Source: Gordonia asplenii
Lineage (GTDB): Bacteria; Actinomycetota; Actinomycetes; Mycobacteriales; Mycobacteriaceae
DNA length: 44,219 nucleotides
NCBI RefSeq assembly: GCF_012933505.1
Contig: NZ_JABBNB010000041.1
Location: forward strand, 1-44,219
Direction: 5' to 3'
Shown one piece after another: positions 17,001-24,514 of this stretch. Both the position numbers and the translations under genes were made by a program. The stretch's first letter is position 1. Every line of letters starts with the position of its first letter. The notes under the pieces are model-generated. The model made no database searches and was not told where the DNA came from. It saw only the letters and a program-made list of their open reading frames with translations.

Positions 17001-17969
17001 GTGAGCACACCGGACCGATTTTCTGCTGGCATGCGCGCGGACGGATTGGCGCCCGCGCGCCTCGCTGTCGGCGTTGTTTCCGCCGGTCGGGTCGGCACCG
17101 CGATCGCCGAAGCGCTAGAACGAGCCGGACATGTCGTCGGGGCAGTTGTGGCATCGTCGACGGCGTCGCGCGAGCGGGCCGCGGCCAGGCTCCCGGAATC
17201 GCAGATTCTTCCGCTCGACCAGGTCGTCGCACGGTCGGAACTGCTTGTCATCGCGGTCCCCGACGCCGTGCTCCCGACGGTCGTCGGGCAGATCGCAGCC
17301 GGCGGGGCACTTCGACGCGGCACCGTCGTGCTGCATACCGCGGGTGCGCACGGCGTGGGAATCCTCGCACCCCTGTCGGACCTGGGCGCGCTTGCCCTGG
17401 CAGTGCATCCCGCGATGACCTTCGTCGGCGGCGTCGACGACACCAACCGCCTCGCCACGTCCTGTTTCGGCATCACGGCGGCCGACGAGATCGGTTACAC
17501 GATCGCACAATCACTCGTCTACGAGATCGGTGGTCAACCGGTCCGCATCGCCGAGGCCGACCGCACCCTCTATCACGCGGCGCTCGCCCACGGCGCCAAT
17601 CACCTGGTCGCGCTCATCAGCGACGCCCTCGCCATCCTCGACGTCGCCGTTGCGCGCGGTGCCGCCTACCACGACGAACCGCCGGTCCGCGCCGCCAACG
17701 CCATCCTGGGACCGCTGGTCACCGCGGCCCTGAGCAACGTCCTCGACCTGGGACCCGCGGCACTCACCGGGCCGGTCGCCCGCGGCGACGCCGACGCTGT
17801 CGCGGCGCACCTCGCCGCACTGCGCGAACTACCCGACACCGGGATCACCGCGGGGATCCCCGCCGCCTACATCGCCTCAGCCAACCGCGCCGCGGTCTAC
17901 GCGGACGCGCCACCGAAGCTGCGCGACCTCCTGTCGCGAGCAGGCCGAAACGATACGGAGAATCGATGA
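17001..17969 (+). CDS. Rossmann-fold / DUF2520 oxidoreductase-like protein
   Basis: 322-aa protein with an N-terminal NAD(P)-binding domain (LAVGVVSAGRVGTAIAEALE, GxGxxG-like with Ser/Ala replacements) and a helical DUF2520 C-terminal domain (HPAMTFVGG, LYHAALAHGANHLVALISDA). This is the Rv3603c-type gene found next to panC. The fold resembles 6-phosphogluconate dehydrogenase and ketopantoate reductase relatives. Its overlap with panC (ATGA at 17966) suggests a pantothenate role, possibly ketopantoate reduction; this is inference. The GTG at 17001 follows AAGGGA. The frame stays open upstream through the repeat array, which I treat as noise. Confidence 0.87.
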   Translation: MSTPDRFSAGMRADGLAPARLAVGVVSAGRVGTAIAEALERAGHVVGAVVASSTASRERAAARLPESQILPLDQVVARSELLVIAVPDAVLPTVVGQIAAGGALRRGTVVLHTAGAHGVGILAPLSDLGALALAVHPAMTFVGGVDDTNRLATSCFGITAADEIGYTIAQSLVYEIGGQPVRIAEADRTLYHAALAHGANHLVALISDALAILDVAVARGAAYHDEPPVRAANAILGPLVTAALSNVLDLGPAALTGPVARGDADAVAAHLAALRELPDTGITAGIPAAYIASANRAAVYADAPPKLRDLLSRAGRNDTENR

Positions 17970-18862
17970 CGAACGCCGAGCAGGCACGCCCGTTCACGCC
18001 GGGGCAGTTGACGGTCCACCACGACCCGGCACAGATCAACCGGATCAGTCGTGCCCTGCGCGCCACCGGTAAGCGCATCGCCCTCGTCCCGACGATGGGC
18101 GCCCTGCACGAGGGGCACCTCGAACTCGTGCGCACCGCCAAGTCGCACGGCAATACCGTCGTCATCGTGTCGATCTTCGTCAATCCGCTGCAGTTCGGCG
18201 CCGGGGAAGACCTCGACGCCTACCCGCGCACCTTCGACGCCGACGTCGAGATGCTCCGCGCACTCGGCGTCGAACTGGTTTTCGCGCCGACGGCGGCGGA
18301 CATGTATCCCAATGGGCCGCGCACCACGGTGTATCCCGGACCCGCTGGGGAAATCCTCGAAGCGGCTTCGCGGCCAACGCATTTCGCGGGAATGCTCACC
18401 GTCGTGCTGAAGCTGCTCAACATCGCGGCGCCCGACGCCGCGTACTTCGGGGAGAAGGACTACCAGCAACTGGTGCTCGTCCGACAGATGGTCACCGACC
18501 TCGATCTCAACGTCGAAATCGTCGGGGTGCCAACGGTTCGGGAGTCCGACGGCCTCGCACTCTCATCGCGCAATCGCAACCTCGACGCCGAGCAACGCGA
18601 ACTCGCGACGACGCTGTCGGCCGCGCTGGTAGCGGGCGCGTACGCGGCGCAGGGCGGCGAGGACGCGATTCTCGCTGCCGCACAACAGGTTCTGGATTCG
18701 TTCCCGCAGATCGAGGTCGACTACCTCGCCGTACGCGGCCGCCAACTGGAGGATCCACCGGCCCAGGGCGATGGCCGGCTCCTCATCGCCGCACGCTTCG
18801 GAAACACCCGACTGCTCGACAACGTCGGAGTCGCGATCGGCATCTCGCTGCGCGACCAATAG
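17966..18862 (+). CDS. panC: Pantothenate synthetase
   Basis: ATP-dependent ligation of pantoate and beta-alanine, the last step of pantothenate synthesis. 298 aa. Class I synthetase-like nucleotidylyltransferase motifs: LVPTMGALHEGHLELVRTA (HxGH), VVIVSIFVNPLQFG, FGEKDYQQLVLVRQMV and the KMSKS-equivalent ALSSRNRNL. The ATG overlaps the preceding stop as ATGA, with CGGAG upstream. panD, which supplies beta-alanine, follows after 57 nt. Confidence 0.96.
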   Translation: MTNAEQARPFTPGQLTVHHDPAQINRISRALRATGKRIALVPTMGALHEGHLELVRTAKSHGNTVVIVSIFVNPLQFGAGEDLDAYPRTFDADVEMLRALGVELVFAPTAADMYPNGPRTTVYPGPAGEILEAASRPTHFAGMLTVVLKLLNIAAPDAAYFGEKDYQQLVLVRQMVTDLDLNVEIVGVPTVRESDGLALSSRNRNLDAEQRELATTLSAALVAGAYAAQGGEDAILAAAQQVLDSFPQIEVDYLAVRGRQLEDPPAQGDGRLLIAARFGNTRLLDNVGVAIGISLRDQ

Positions 18863-18897
18863 ACGGTACGCGACTAATAGGCGAATGCGACCAATCG
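18851..18897. repeat. Short GCGAC(C/T)AAT micro-repeat at the panC end
   Basis: The last codons and stop of panC (CGCGACCAATAG) are echoed at 18869-18880 (CGCGACTAATAG) and 18886-18897 (TGCGACCAATCG), spaced 17-18 nt. They look like small slippage duplications of the panC 3' end. No function is evident. Confidence 0.5.
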
Positions 18898-18919
18898 ACG
18901 AAAAGGAAAAGGACAGAAC

Positions 18920-19339
18920 ATGTTTCGCACAATGATGACCTCGAAGATCCATCGGGCCACCGTCACGCAGGCCGACCTGCATTACGTCGGATCGGTCACC
19001 ATCGACGCCGACCTGCTCGACGCCGCCGACCTCCGCGAGGGCGAGCAGGTGACGATCGTCGACATCGACAACGGCGCACGACTGGAGACCTACGCCATCG
19101 CCGGCGAACGCGGCACGGGCGTCATCGGAATCAACGGTGCCGCAGCACATCTCGTTCATCCCGGAGACCTCGTCATCATCATCGCCTACGGCATCATGAG
19201 CGAACAGGAAGTCCTCGACTACGCGCCGCACGTGGTCTTCGTCGACGCCGACAACAAGGTGCTCACCCAGGGCACCGATCCCGCCGACGTACCGCTCGAT
19301 TCCGGTTTGCTCGACCCCCGCATCCCGGTCACCGTCTAG
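18920..19339 (+). CDS. panD: Aspartate 1-decarboxylase proenzyme
   Basis: Pyruvoyl-dependent decarboxylase that makes beta-alanine for PanC. 139 aa. Self-cleavage occurs at Gly-Ser in LHYVGSVTID (residues 24-25), giving the pyruvoyl group. Lys9 (TSKIHRATVT) and the TGVIGINGAAAHLVHPGD block are conserved. The start is ATG 18920 with an AAGGA ribosome site. The C-terminal tail after about residue 118 is longer than in enteric enzymes, as in mycobacteria. coaX follows after 9 nt. Confidence 0.96.
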   Translation: MFRTMMTSKIHRATVTQADLHYVGSVTIDADLLDAADLREGEQVTIVDIDNGARLETYAIAGERGTGVIGINGAAAHLVHPGDLVIIIAYGIMSEQEVLDYAPHVVFVDADNKVLTQGTDPADVPLDSGLLDPRIPVTV

Positions 19340-19348
19340 ACTCCGGTC

Positions 19349-20146
19349 ATGCTGCTCACCGTCGACGTCGGCAACACCAACATCCACCTCGGTGTCTTCG
19401 CAGGACTCGGCGATCACGCGAAGTTGGTGCACGACTGGCGGATTCACACCGACCCGCACTACACCGCCGATGAGCTGGCGATGTCGATCCGCGGTCTCCT
19501 CGGCTCCGACGTCGAGCAGGTCACCGCTGTCGCCGGACTCTCGACGGTGCCGTCGTTGACGCGCGAGATGCGGGTGATGGTCGGCAAACACTTCGGCAAC
19601 GGCCCGCACGCGCTGTTGGAGCCCGGTGTGCGCACCGGAGTGCCACTGCTGGTCGACAATCCCAAGGAGGTCGGCGCCGATCGCGTCGCGAATGCCCTTG
19701 CGGCACACGGCAGATTCGGCGGACCGGCGATCGTCGTGGCGTTCGGCACCGCAACCGTCGTCGACGCCGTGTCGGCGCGGGGTGAATTCCTCGGCGGTGC
19801 AATCGCTCCCGGCGTCAACCTCGCCGTCGAAGCGCTGGCCGAACACACGGTCACGTTGCGCCGCACCGAATTACGGGCTCCACGTAGCGTGGTCGGCAAG
19901 AACACCACCGAAGCGCTCCAGTCCGGAATCATCTACGGATTCGCCGGGCAGGTCGACGCCCTGGTGGATCGCATGCGTGACGAGGTCCCGGGTTTCGACG
20001 CCGACGACGTGCATGTCGTCGCGACGGGCTTCCTCGCACCGCTGATGTACGACGAATGCGAGACGCTCACCGACCATGTTTCCGAGCTGACTCTCGACGG
20101 ACTGCGTCGAGTGCATGAGCGCGGCAAGGAGCGTCGACGCGGCTGA
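19349..20146 (+). CDS. coaX: Type III pantothenate kinase
   Basis: Phosphorylates pantothenate, the first step of CoA synthesis, so the operon runs from beta-alanine to phosphopantothenate. 265 aa of the ASKHA fold. Phosphate-1 motif LTVDVGNTNIHLGVF, the NPKEVGADRVANALAA block, and FGTATVVDAVSARGEFLGGAIAPG are typical. The ATG at 19349 lies 9 nt after the panD stop, with no separate promoter obvious. A strong terminator follows at 20173. Confidence 0.95.
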   Translation: MLLTVDVGNTNIHLGVFAGLGDHAKLVHDWRIHTDPHYTADELAMSIRGLLGSDVEQVTAVAGLSTVPSLTREMRVMVGKHFGNGPHALLEPGVRTGVPLLVDNPKEVGADRVANALAAHGRFGGPAIVVAFGTATVVDAVSARGEFLGGAIAPGVNLAVEALAEHTVTLRRTELRAPRSVVGKNTTEALQSGIIYGFAGQVDALVDRMRDEVPGFDADDVHVVATGFLAPLMYDECETLTDHVSELTLDGLRRVHERGKERRRG

Positions 20147-20172
20147 CGATCGGCCGATGAATCCCGAAAATA

Positions 20173-20205
20173 CTGGGCCGGAAGGTGATTCACCTTCCGG
20201 CCCAG
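20173..20205. terminator. Bidirectional hairpin terminator after coaX
   Basis: A perfect inverted repeat with 16-nt arms (CTGGGCCGGAAGGTGA and its complement) around one base; sterically about 15 bp or fewer with a small loop. It is located between convergent coaX and the lectin-LysM gene. Confidence 0.85.
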
Positions 20206-20231
20206 CATTGTCTCGACAGCGAGAGATCACG

Positions 20232-20777
20232 TCACGGGATGGTGATGACCTGTCCGACGTTGATCAGATCGGGGTTGGGGATGTTGTTGAAGGCAGCGAT
20301 CTCGCCGTAGCGGTTGCCGTCGCCGAGGTACTGCTCGGCCAGCCCCCACAGAGTGTCGCCGGGGACGACGGTATGGGTGACCTTGGGAGCCGGTGCCGGA
20401 GCGGCCGGCGCCGGCACTTCGGCGGCCTCGGGGATCGGCGAGTCGGTGACGGTGTCGGAGGCCCACAGGGCGGCGTCGCCGGCGTAGACGACCACGTTGC
20501 GGTCGTTCTGCAGGACGAGTCGTACGCCGGTGTTGCCGTCGGTCTTGGTGGACCAGATGCCCTCGTCCGCGCCGTTGTACAGCACGAAGTTGCCGTCTTC
20601 CTGCAGGGTCGCGCGCACGACGCCACTGCCGTTGGTCTTGGTGGACCACACCGGATTGCCCTGATCGATCAGAACGAGGTTGCCGTCGTCCTGCAGAATC
20701 AGCTGGTAGGCGTCGTTTGTCGAGGTTAGGGACTGGCCGGTACCGAGACGATCGCCGACGTTGAGTGTGTCACCCAT
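20232..20777 (-). CDS. Bulb-type lectin + LysM domain protein
   Basis: 181-aa two-domain protein. Residues about 1-110 are a mannose-binding B-lectin beta-prism with three QxDxNxVxY-type repeats (QDDGNLVLI, QEDGNFVLYN, QNDRNVVVYAG). A Pro/Ala linker (PEAAEVPAPAAPAPAPK) follows, then a C-terminal LysM (VVPGDTLWGLAEQYLGDGNR to INVGQVITIP) that binds peptidoglycan glycan. The start at 20777 (MGDTLNVGDRL) opens directly with the lectin fold. Neither this nor the longer 20894 ORF shows a signal peptide, so the export route is unclear. It is a single gene between a terminator and a divergent promoter. It probably binds cell-surface or peptidoglycan sugars. Confidence 0.85.
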   Translation of the reverse strand: MGDTLNVGDRLGTGQSLTSTNDAYQLILQDDGNLVLIDQGNPVWSTKTNGSGVVRATLQEDGNFVLYNGADEGIWSTKTDGNTGVRLVLQNDRNVVVYAGDAALWASDTVTDSPIPEAAEVPAPAAPAPAPKVTHTVVPGDTLWGLAEQYLGDGNRYGEIAAFNNIPNPDLINVGQVITIP

Positions 20778-20947
20778 GGTTTGAAGATCCACCTGTCTTT
20801 GTAGAAGCGAAGAACGGATTTTCACCGCATAGCAAGCGCGGCCACTAGACAGTAGCCGATGACACCGACAACTCGTCGAGCCGATCGCGAACACTCGATT
20901 AACGCGTGTGAATGATTCTAAGGCTGGTGCGCAGCGCGCCGATATGA

Positions 20948-20958
20948 CAGACTGTCTG
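20948..20958. promoter_or_regulatory. CAGAC-T-GTCTG palindrome at the uORF promoter
   Basis: A perfect 5-1-5 inverted repeat that ends one base before the GTG of the small upstream ORF at 20960. It therefore covers the place where a -10 element would lie if the transcript is leaderless. It could be an operator or simply chance. Confidence 0.35.
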
Positions 20959-20959
20959 C

Positions 20960-20995
20960 GTGATCAAGAGCTGTCAGGAGTGTTGTCAGGGCTAG
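20960..20995 (+). CDS. Cys-rich 11-codon upstream ORF (candidate attenuator peptide)
   Basis: GTG at 20960 opens an 11-residue peptide, MIKSCQECCQG, ending at TAG 20993-20995. It contains three Cys codons, two of them adjacent, all TGT, the rarer Cys codon in such high-GC DNA. It lies in the leader of the rhodanese-like gene, 66 nt before its start and in the same frame. Short, often leaderless Cys-rich uORFs before sulfur-metabolism genes are reported as cysteine-responsive attenuators in mycobacteria; this fits in size and context. Translation is not shown by sequence alone. Confidence 0.6.
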   Translation: MIKSCQECCQG

Positions 20996-21061
20996 TCCGC
21001 GTATGCGGCGGCCCTCTTCGACGCCCCCAGTTCCGTCTCGATCATTCCCGAGGTTTCTCTC

Positions 21062-21508
21062 ATGACCGCCACCCTCGCGGCCCCTTCTGCGTTATCCGCG
21101 TTCGCTACCTTCCGCCCCTCCGGCCGCTCCGGCGGTATGCCACCGCTTTCGGTTCCGGCGGGCGACTATCACCGCCACGTCGCCGCGGGCGCTGTCGCCG
21201 TCGACATTCGCAGCCAAGCTGTGCGTGAGCGGGACGGCGTCGTGTTCGGTGCCGTCGCCGTCCCCGCCGACGCCGTGCTCGACCGTCTCACTCCCGGCGG
21301 CCCCGACGCCCTGCGTATCGCCGCGCCCGGTGCGCGGTGGCTGCTGATCAGCGACGACGGCCACGACGCCGAGTGGCTCGCCTGGCATCTGCAGGCCCGC
21401 GGCGTCCTCGGCGCGCGGTTCGTCGTCGGCGGACATCGCCGAATGTGCAGCGAACGGATCAACGGTTCCGTGTCGCCCGCCGAACTGGCGATGATCTCCG
21501 CACACTAG
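21062..21508 (+). CDS. Rhodanese-like domain protein lacking the catalytic Cys
   Basis: 148-aa protein with a single rhodanese (Cdc25-like) fold: AVAVDIRSQAVRERDGVVFGAVAVP corresponds to the D-x-R box, WLLISDDGHDAEWLAWHLQARG to the active-site loop and following helix, and FVVGGHRRM to the C-terminal strand. In place of the loop Cys it has Asp (ISDDGH), so sulfurtransferase activity is doubtful; the only Cys is in RRMCSER. The ATG at 21062 follows GAGG by 8 nt. The leader carries the Cys-rich uORF, which supports a link with sulfur or cysteine metabolism. Confidence 0.75.
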   Translation: MTATLAAPSALSAFATFRPSGRSGGMPPLSVPAGDYHRHVAAGAVAVDIRSQAVRERDGVVFGAVAVPADAVLDRLTPGGPDALRIAAPGARWLLISDDGHDAEWLAWHLQARGVLGARFVVGGHRRMCSERINGSVSPAELAMISAH

Positions 21509-22340
21509 TGGTTGTCGCGGCTAATAGGATTGATATCTTGAGCACCCTGCGTCGCCGTATCCTGCTGGTTGAGCGAGGCGAAGCCGAGTCGAAATCACTG
21601 TGACGCTGCGGGTTGCGTCATTGCCCGGCCGGCGGGTTTCGACTCGCTGCGCTCGCTCAACCGGCAGAGGACAGCAACGCCACACAATCTTTTAAGTGCG
21701 ACACGCCACTAGTGAGTGTCGCGGCTAATAGTACTGATATGCTGCGCGCAGCCCTGCTTCGCCGTATCCTGCTGGTTGAGCGAGGCGAAGCCGAGTCGAA
21801 ACCGCTGTGACGCTGCGGGTTGGGTCATTGCCCGGCCGGCGGGTTTCGACTCGCTGCGCTCGCTCAACCGGCAGGGGAACGCAACGTCATACAACTCGTC
21901 AAGTGCGACAGTCGGCTGGTGGTGCGTCGCGCCTAATGGTATTGATATCTTGCGCACCCTGCTTCGCCGCATCCTGCTGGTTGAGCGAGGCGAAGCCGAG
22001 TCGAAGCCACTGTGACGCTGGGGGTTTCGTCATTGCCCGGCCGGTGGGGGTTTCGACTCGCTGCGCTCGCTCAACCGGCAGAGGAGGGCAACGGTCATAC
22101 AGCTGTTAAGTGCGACAGTCGGCTGGTGGTGCGTCGTGGCTAATAGTACTGATATGTTGCGCGCACCGTGCTTCGCCGTATCCTGCTGGTTGAGTGAGGC
22201 GAAGCCGAGTCGAAGCCACTGTGACGCTGCGGGGTTCGTCATTGCCCGGCCGGTGGGGGTTTCGACTCGCTGCGCTCGCTCAACCGGCAGAGGACCGCAA
22301 CGGTCATACAGCTGTTAAGTGCGACACACCACCAGTGTTC
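21509..22340. repeat. 207-bp tandem repeat, four copies
   Basis: The marker GGTTGAG(C/T)GAGGCGAAGCC starts at 21567, 21774, 21979 and 22188, giving periods of 207, 205 and 209 bp. Each unit holds TAAT(A/G)G..TGATAT, then this marker, a spacer with CATTGCCCGGCCGG, and the reverse-oriented partner TTTCGACTCGCTGCGCTCGC ending CTCAACCGG. The two arms would form a large imperfect hairpin. The same dispersed GGTTGAGC...TCGAAACC motif recurs at 32.4 kb and 44.0 kb. No coding gene is supported in this region. Confidence 0.9.
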
Positions 22341-22372
22341 CCAGCACGAGACGGTAGATGAGTGATTCCGGG

Positions 22373-22431
22373 CGGGCGCCGGGAAATCGTTGTCTGGCGG
22401 GACAACTATCTGCAGATTTCCTAAGCGCCCG
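22373..22431 (+). promoter_or_regulatory. Extended hairpin upstream of lysS
   Basis: Three nested perfect stems: CGGGCGC/GCGCCCG (22373-22379 with 22425-22431), GAAATC/GATTTC (22383-22388 with 22415-22420) and GTTGTC/GACAAC (22389-22394 with 22401-22406) around loop TGGCGG. Small internal loops separate them, and an 8-nt bulge is on the 3' side. It lies 91 nt upstream of the lysS start and outside the tandem repeat. It may be a structured leader or a terminator of the repeat region. Confidence 0.45.
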
Positions 22432-22521
22432 GGCGAGAGTCACCGACCGGCCCACTGGATCACCGCCGAATCAATCATCTAGTGCGGGTTGCGCGCACCG
22501 CCACCGGTATTGTGGCAAGTC

Positions 22522-24039
22522 GTGAGCAATCAGACCGACGCGACTCGTGACACCGCCGACGACACCCCCGAACAGCTGCGGATTCGCCGCGAGAAGCGTG
22601 AGCGCATCCTGGCCGACGGCCGCGAAGCGTACCCGGTCGCCGTCGAACGCAACCACAGCCTGGCGCAGATCCGCACCGAGTTTACCGACCTGGAAGCAGG
22701 CGCCGAAACCGGCGTGAACGTGGGCGTCGCCGGCCGAATCATCTTCTTGCGCAACAAGGGCAAGCTCTGCTTCGCGACGCTGCAAGACGGTGACGGCACG
22801 CAGTTGCAGGCGATGGTCAGCTTCAACGGCGTGGGCGAGGAGGAACTCGCCCGGTGGAAGTCCGACGTCGACCTCGGCGACATCGTCTTCGTGCACGGTC
22901 AGGTGATCAGCTCGCGCACCGGTGAGCTCTCGGTGCTGGCCGACCGCTGGGAGATGGCGTCAAAAGCGTTGCGGCCGTTGCCCGTCGCACACAAGGAGAT
23001 GAACGAGGAGTCACGGGTCCGGCAGCGCTACGTCGACCTCATCGTGCGCCCGGAGGCCCGCTCCATCGCGCGCACCCGCGTCGCGGTGCTGGCGGAATTG
23101 CGAAAGGCGTTGGCGGACAGGGACTTCCTGGAGATCGAGACGCCGATGCTGCAGACGCTGCACGGCGGTGCCGCGGCCCGGCCGTTCGTGACGCACTCGA
23201 ACGCCTTCGACATCGACCTCTACCTGCGTATCGCGCCGGAGCTGTTCCTCAAGCGCGCCGTCGTGGGCGGCATCGACCGCGTCTTCGAGATCAACCGCAA
23301 CTTCCGCAACGAGGGCGCCGACTCCACGCACTCGCCGGAGTTCGCGATGCTGGAGACCTACCAGGCCTACGGCACCTACGACGACGCCGCCGTGATGACT
23401 CGTGAACTGGTGCAACAGGTTTCGCTGGGAGCGCTCGACACGCTCACCCCGACGATGCCGGACGGCTCCGAGTACGACCTGTCCGGCGAGTGGATGTCGG
23501 TGTCGATGTACCCGTCGCTGTCGGAGGCGGTCGGCGAGGAGATCACTCCCGACGCCACCGTCGACGAGCTGCTCGCGCTTGCCACGAAAGTCGGGTTGGA
23601 GGTCCCCACGGGCAAGGGATACGGCCACGGCAAGCTCGTCGAAGAACTGTGGGAGCACACCGTCGGACACGGGCTGTCGCAGCCGGTGTTCGTCCGGGAC
23701 TTCCCGGTCGAGACGTCGCCGCTGGTGCGGTCGCATCGGTCGCAGCGCGGCGTCGTCGAGAAGTGGGACCTTTACGTGCGCGGTTTCGAGCTCGCGACGG
23801 GGTATTCCGAGCTGGTCGATCCGATCATCCAGCGTGAGCGGTTCGTCGATCAGGCGCGGCTGGCCGCGGCCGGTGATGATGAGGCGATGGTCCTCGACGA
23901 GGAGTTCCTCGCCGCGATGGAGTACGGCATGCCTCCGACGGCGGGGACCGGCATGGGCATCGATCGGCTGCTGATGGCACTGACCGGGCTGGGCATTCGC
24001 GAGACCATTCTGTTCCCGCTGGTCAAGCCGCTCGCGTAA
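22522..24039 (+). CDS. lysS: Lysyl-tRNA synthetase (class II)
   Basis: 505 aa. N-terminal OB-fold anticodon-binding domain (VGVAGRIIFLRNKGKLCFATLQD) followed by the class II catalytic core: motif 1 region FLEIETPMLQTLHGGAAARPF, motif 2 FEINRNFRNEGADSTHSPEF, and motif 3 GTGMGIDRLLMALTG. I choose the GTG at 22522 (MSNQTDATRD). No Shine-Dalgarno is visible and TATTGT lies at 22508-22513, consistent with a leaderless mRNA. The longer in-frame start at 22489 lacks support. It is convergent with the DUF5313 gene, with only 5 nt between the stops. Confidence 0.95.
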   Translation: MSNQTDATRDTADDTPEQLRIRREKRERILADGREAYPVAVERNHSLAQIRTEFTDLEAGAETGVNVGVAGRIIFLRNKGKLCFATLQDGDGTQLQAMVSFNGVGEEELARWKSDVDLGDIVFVHGQVISSRTGELSVLADRWEMASKALRPLPVAHKEMNEESRVRQRYVDLIVRPEARSIARTRVAVLAELRKALADRDFLEIETPMLQTLHGGAAARPFVTHSNAFDIDLYLRIAPELFLKRAVVGGIDRVFEINRNFRNEGADSTHSPEFAMLETYQAYGTYDDAAVMTRELVQQVSLGALDTLTPTMPDGSEYDLSGEWMSVSMYPSLSEAVGEEITPDATVDELLALATKVGLEVPTGKGYGHGKLVEELWEHTVGHGLSQPVFVRDFPVETSPLVRSHRSQRGVVEKWDLYVRGFELATGYSELVDPIIQRERFVDQARLAAAGDDEAMVLDEEFLAAMEYGMPPTAGTGMGIDRLLMALTGLGIRETILFPLVKPLA

Positions 24040-24044
24040 GGCCG

Positions 24045-24440
24045 CTACTTCTGCAGCCGGCGCCCGTGCCGTGCCTCGTACTCGGCGCGGGCGTCGGCGG
24101 TCTTGGCCAACTCGATCTCGTGGACCAGCTCGGTGTCGAGTCCGTGCCTCTTCAGTCGCGCCTTGCGATAGAACTTGTTGAGCACGACGGCGAAGTAGAT
24201 GAACGGCAGCAGAATCGGCAGCGTCATCGTCAACTGCACCAGCGGGGTGGCGTTGGGGAAGCACAGCAACAGGATGACGAGCAGAATGAGGACCGGAATC
24301 ACGTTGCGGATCACCGTACGTCGAGCGGCGCCCGGACCGGCCAAGTCGTTACGTACCCAGTCGTGCATCGAAGCGGGAAGCGTGCGGCCGTAGCAGTAGG
24401 TGATGTATTGCCAAGGATTGGGGCGGGTCGGGTCACTCAT
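24045..24440 (-). CDS. DUF5313 small membrane protein
   Basis: 131 aa. The N-terminus PNPWQYITYCYGRTLPASMHDWV matches the actinobacterial DUF5313 family. Two adjacent hydrophobic helices (about 48-64 and 70-90) are followed by a basic and then charged C-terminal tail (EIELAKTADARAEYEARHG). The start at 24440 (MSDPTRPNP) is preferred over ATG 24449. It is 74 nt downstream of fadD3 on the same strand. Function unknown. Confidence 0.82.
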   Translation of the reverse strand: MSDPTRPNPWQYITYCYGRTLPASMHDWVRNDLAGPGAARRTVIRNVIPVLILLVILLLCFPNATPLVQLTMTLPILLPFIYFAVVLNKFYRKARLKRHGLDTELVHEIELAKTADARAEYEARHGRRLQK

Positions 24441-24514
24441 GGCTATCAACGTTACCCACTTGATCTACCTGCGCGTTAGTGCCTCCGGCGAAGTATGGCG
24501 CATCCCATACCACG

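Noticed and set aside
16658..17965. N-terminal extensions of panC and DUF2520 frames through the repeat array
   Set aside because: Both genes have good internal starts (ATGA at 17966; GTG 17001 after AAGGGA) and the extension is repeat-derived.
20908..21228. 106-aa ORF overlapping the Cys-rich uORF and the rhodanese start
   Set aside because: Arg/Pro-rich out-of-frame translation with no ribosome site; the in-frame rhodanese ORF is better supported.
21509..22340. CRISPR array
   Set aside because: Units are 207 bp with near-identical sequence throughout, no short repeats with unique spacers and no cas genes.
22373..22431. T-box riboswitch before lysS
   Set aside because: No T-box sequence or specifier stem is visible; only a simple extended hairpin.
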